Source: Burkholderiales bacterium RIFCSPHIGHO2_12_FULL_69_20
GTDB lineage: Bacteria > Pseudomonadota > Gammaproteobacteria > Burkholderiales > Burkholderiaceae_C
Assembly (NCBI GenBank): GCA_001770815.1
Contig: MESD01000038.1
Span: forward strand, 1-34,084
Direction: 5' to 3'
Length of the DNA: 34,084 nucleotides
The notes under the pieces were generated by a model that saw only the letters and a program-made list of their open reading frames with translations, was not told where the DNA came from and did no database searches. Positions within the stretch are counted from its first letter, which is position 1. Each line of letters opens with the position of its first letter. Positions 32,534 through 34,084 of this stretch are shown piece after piece. The position numbers and the translations under genes were made by a program.

Positions 32534-34015
32534 ATGGGTTTCAAGTTCGTCGTGTTGTGGACCGACGTGGCGCTGTGGCTGCTGTTCGCGGCGATGCTGG
32601 GCTACGGCGTCCGCGTGGCACGCCACGACACGCTGCGCGCCAGCTGGCGGCGGGTGCTGCGTGATGCGCCCGCGCTGTGCTCGGCGCTGGTGCTGCTGAT
32701 GTTCGTGGCGGTCACGGCGCTCGACAGCGTGCACTTTCGTCGGATGCTGCCCGCCGCCGCGGGCCAGGCCGCCGACCGCAGCTTCTACGACACCCGCACC
32801 GAATCGCTGCTCGACCTGGTGCTGTCGCGCCAGATCGCCATGCGCGAGACCACCTACTCGGCACCGCTGGGCTACCTCGCCATCACCAAGCAGACGGTCA
32901 CCCGCGATGGCCAGACGCTGCGCGAACTGCCGCGCCTGTTGTTCGGCGGTGCGCACCTGCAGGCCCCCGCGGCCGATTTGGTGGCTGAATGGCAGGCCGA
33001 CCTGTGGCGGCGCGGTTTGCTGGGCGCTGTGGGCGGGCTGGGCCTGGCACTGCTGGCCAGCCTGGGCCTGGCCGCCGGGCTGGCACGCCGGTATCGCACG
33101 CAGAGCGGGAAAGGCGGCCTGATGGCCGCTTGGCGCGACATCGCCACCGACCACACCCACTACCCGCTGCGCGCGCTGCTGCTCACCTTCACGGTGATCT
33201 GCCTGGTGGCCGGCCCGGTCATCGCGCTGATGGGCCACTACCACGTCTTCGGCACCGACCGCACCGGCAACGACGTGTTGGTGCAGACGCTCAAGAGCAT
33301 CCGCACCGCCTTCGTCATCGGCCTGCTCAGCACGCTGGCCACGCTGCCGATCGCGGTGGTGCTGGGCATCCTGGCGGGCTGGTTCCGCGGCTGGGTCGAC
33401 GAGGTGGTGCAGTACCTCTACACCACGCTGTCGAGTGTGCCCAACGTGCTGCTGATCGCCGCCTGCGTGCTGATGGTGCAGGTGGCACTCGACCAGCACC
33501 CCGAGTGGTTCGAGACCGGCGCCGAGCGGGCCGACCTGAAGGTCTTTCTGCTGTGCGTGATCCTGGGCGTCACCGGCTGGGCCACGCTGTGCCGGCTGGT
33601 GCGCGCCGAGACGCTGAAGCTGCGCGAGCTGGAGTTCGTGCAGGCCGCCACCGCCTTCGGCGTGCCGCAAGTGCGCATCATGGCGCGCCACATCCTGCCC
33701 AACGTGATGCACCTGGTGCTGATCACCACGGTGCTGAACTTCAGCGACCTGATCCTCTACGAGGCGGTGCTCACCTACGTGGGCGTGGGCGTCGACCCCA
33801 GCACCAGCAGCTTCGGCGGCATGATCAACCTGGCGCGTAGCGAGATGAGCCGCGACCCGGTGGTGTGGTGGAGCTTTGCCGCCGCCTTCGGCTTCATGGT
33901 GGCGCTGGTGCTGGCGGCCAACCTGTTTGCCGACGGCGTGCGCGACGCCTTCGATCCGCGCTCGCGGGCGCTGCGGCCCCGGTTGGCGCGGCGCCCGCCG
34001 TCGACCGGAGCCTGA
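32534..34015 (+). CDS. Oligopeptide-type ABC transporter permease (OppC/DppC-like) with long N-terminal extension
   Basis: 493 aa; ordinary OppC is about 300. The family part starts near residue 205 and shows GTDRTGNDVLVQ (240-251), the EAA loop (about 367-390: EFVQAATAFGVPQVRIMARHILPN) and TYVGVGVDP near the last helices. The first 200 residues hold extra transmembrane segments (about 7-26, 47-64, 161-185) and a roughly 95-residue extracytoplasmic portion (65-160) of unknown role. The ATG at 32534 is chosen because GGAG at 32521-32524 is well placed; ATG 32519 and TTG 32495 are in frame but lie in or next to the repeat element. The stop is two bases before the ATPase ATG. Confidence 0.88.
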   Translation: MGFKFVVLWTDVALWLLFAAMLGYGVRVARHDTLRASWRRVLRDAPALCSALVLLMFVAVTALDSVHFRRMLPAAAGQAADRSFYDTRTESLLDLVLSRQIAMRETTYSAPLGYLAITKQTVTRDGQTLRELPRLLFGGAHLQAPAADLVAEWQADLWRRGLLGAVGGLGLALLASLGLAAGLARRYRTQSGKGGLMAAWRDIATDHTHYPLRALLLTFTVICLVAGPVIALMGHYHVFGTDRTGNDVLVQTLKSIRTAFVIGLLSTLATLPIAVVLGILAGWFRGWVDEVVQYLYTTLSSVPNVLLIAACVLMVQVALDQHPEWFETGAERADLKVFLLCVILGVTGWATLCRLVRAETLKLRELEFVQAATAFGVPQVRIMARHILPNVMHLVLITTVLNFSDLILYEAVLTYVGVGVDPSTSSFGGMINLARSEMSRDPVVWWSFAAAFGFMVALVLAANLFADGVRDAFDPRSRALRPRLARRPPSTGA

Positions 34016-34017
34016 GC

Positions 34018-34084
34018 ATGCTGCGCATCGATCAGCTGCAAGTCGAACTCGACGCCGAGGCCGGCATCGTGCGCGCCATCGACG
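34018..34084 (+). CDS. ABC transporter ATP-binding protein, 5' end (partial)
   Basis: Only 22 codons are inside the window (MLRIDQLQVELDAEAGIVRAID). This opening, a short hydrophobic strand followed by 'x-x-G-x-VRAID/VDG', is how DppD/OppD-type ATPases start, and the gene follows the OppC-like gene by two bases. Walker motifs lie beyond the window. Confidence 0.75.
   Translation, partial: MLRIDQLQVELDAEAGIVRAID

Overview
The window is high-GC, densely coded chromosome of a betaproteobacterium, most likely order Burkholderiales (Rubrivivax/Leptothrix/Ideonella-like). This rests on gene content (Bug-type solute receptor, hemC-hemD-hemX-hemY divergent from ppc), strong GC3 bias and the type of extragenic repeats; the genus is inference. 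I see no rRNA, CRISPR, phage or transposase gene.

Layout. 1-962: end of a branched-chain amino acid ABC transporter operon (livG 3' end, livF). 1118-2146: Tat-exported Bug/TctC-type periplasmic receptor. 2150-3460 (-): cytochrome P450, divergent from rlmJ (3519-4376, 23S rRNA m6A methyltransferase). 4390-5448 (-): LacI-family regulator. 5483-15069 (-): a nine-gene, tightly overlapping respiratory operon. 15248-16117 (+): a divergent CtaA/COX15-like gene. 16208-17714: dcd and a YpfJ-type zinc metallopeptidase, whose stop codon abuts a ~160 bp imperfect palindrome. 17960-19912: long family I CoA-transferase, convergent with ppc (19926-22799, -). 22925-27238: hemC-hemD-hemX-hemY. 27320-27396: tRNA-Arg(ACG), followed by tadA (whose substrate is that tRNA) and ldcA. 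29110 to the end: oligopeptide-type ABC transporter (lipoprotein receptor, two permeases, start of the ATPase), with a structured repeat between the permease genes.

The most interesting part is 5483-16117. In transcription order the minus-strand operon encodes a 53-aa one-helix subunit, a CuA-bearing subunit II, a heme-copper subunit I whose active-site Tyr position is Gln, a heme O synthase-like UbiA protein, a Sco copper chaperone with a C-terminal anchor, a cytochrome b fused to two [4Fe-4S] clusters and an MvhD/FlpD-like domain, an anchored protein of unknown function, a second heme-copper subunit I-like protein with Phe at the Tyr position and His-Asp where the CuB His-His pair should be, and a cytochrome b fused to a [2Fe-2S] ferredoxin and an FAD/NAD(P)H reductase. 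A TTGAT-N4-TTCAA box resembling an FNR/DNR site lies in the divergent promoter region. Loss of the Tyr in both catalytic subunits, with the other metal ligands largely kept, argues against a normal O2-reducing oxidase. It fits the non-canonical heme-copper nitric oxide reductases (eNOR- and gNOR-like types), here combined with two cytochrome b fusion proteins that could bring electrons from NAD(P)H or a ferredoxin-like donor. The activity is a hypothesis; the residue patterns and gene fusions are read directly from the sequence.
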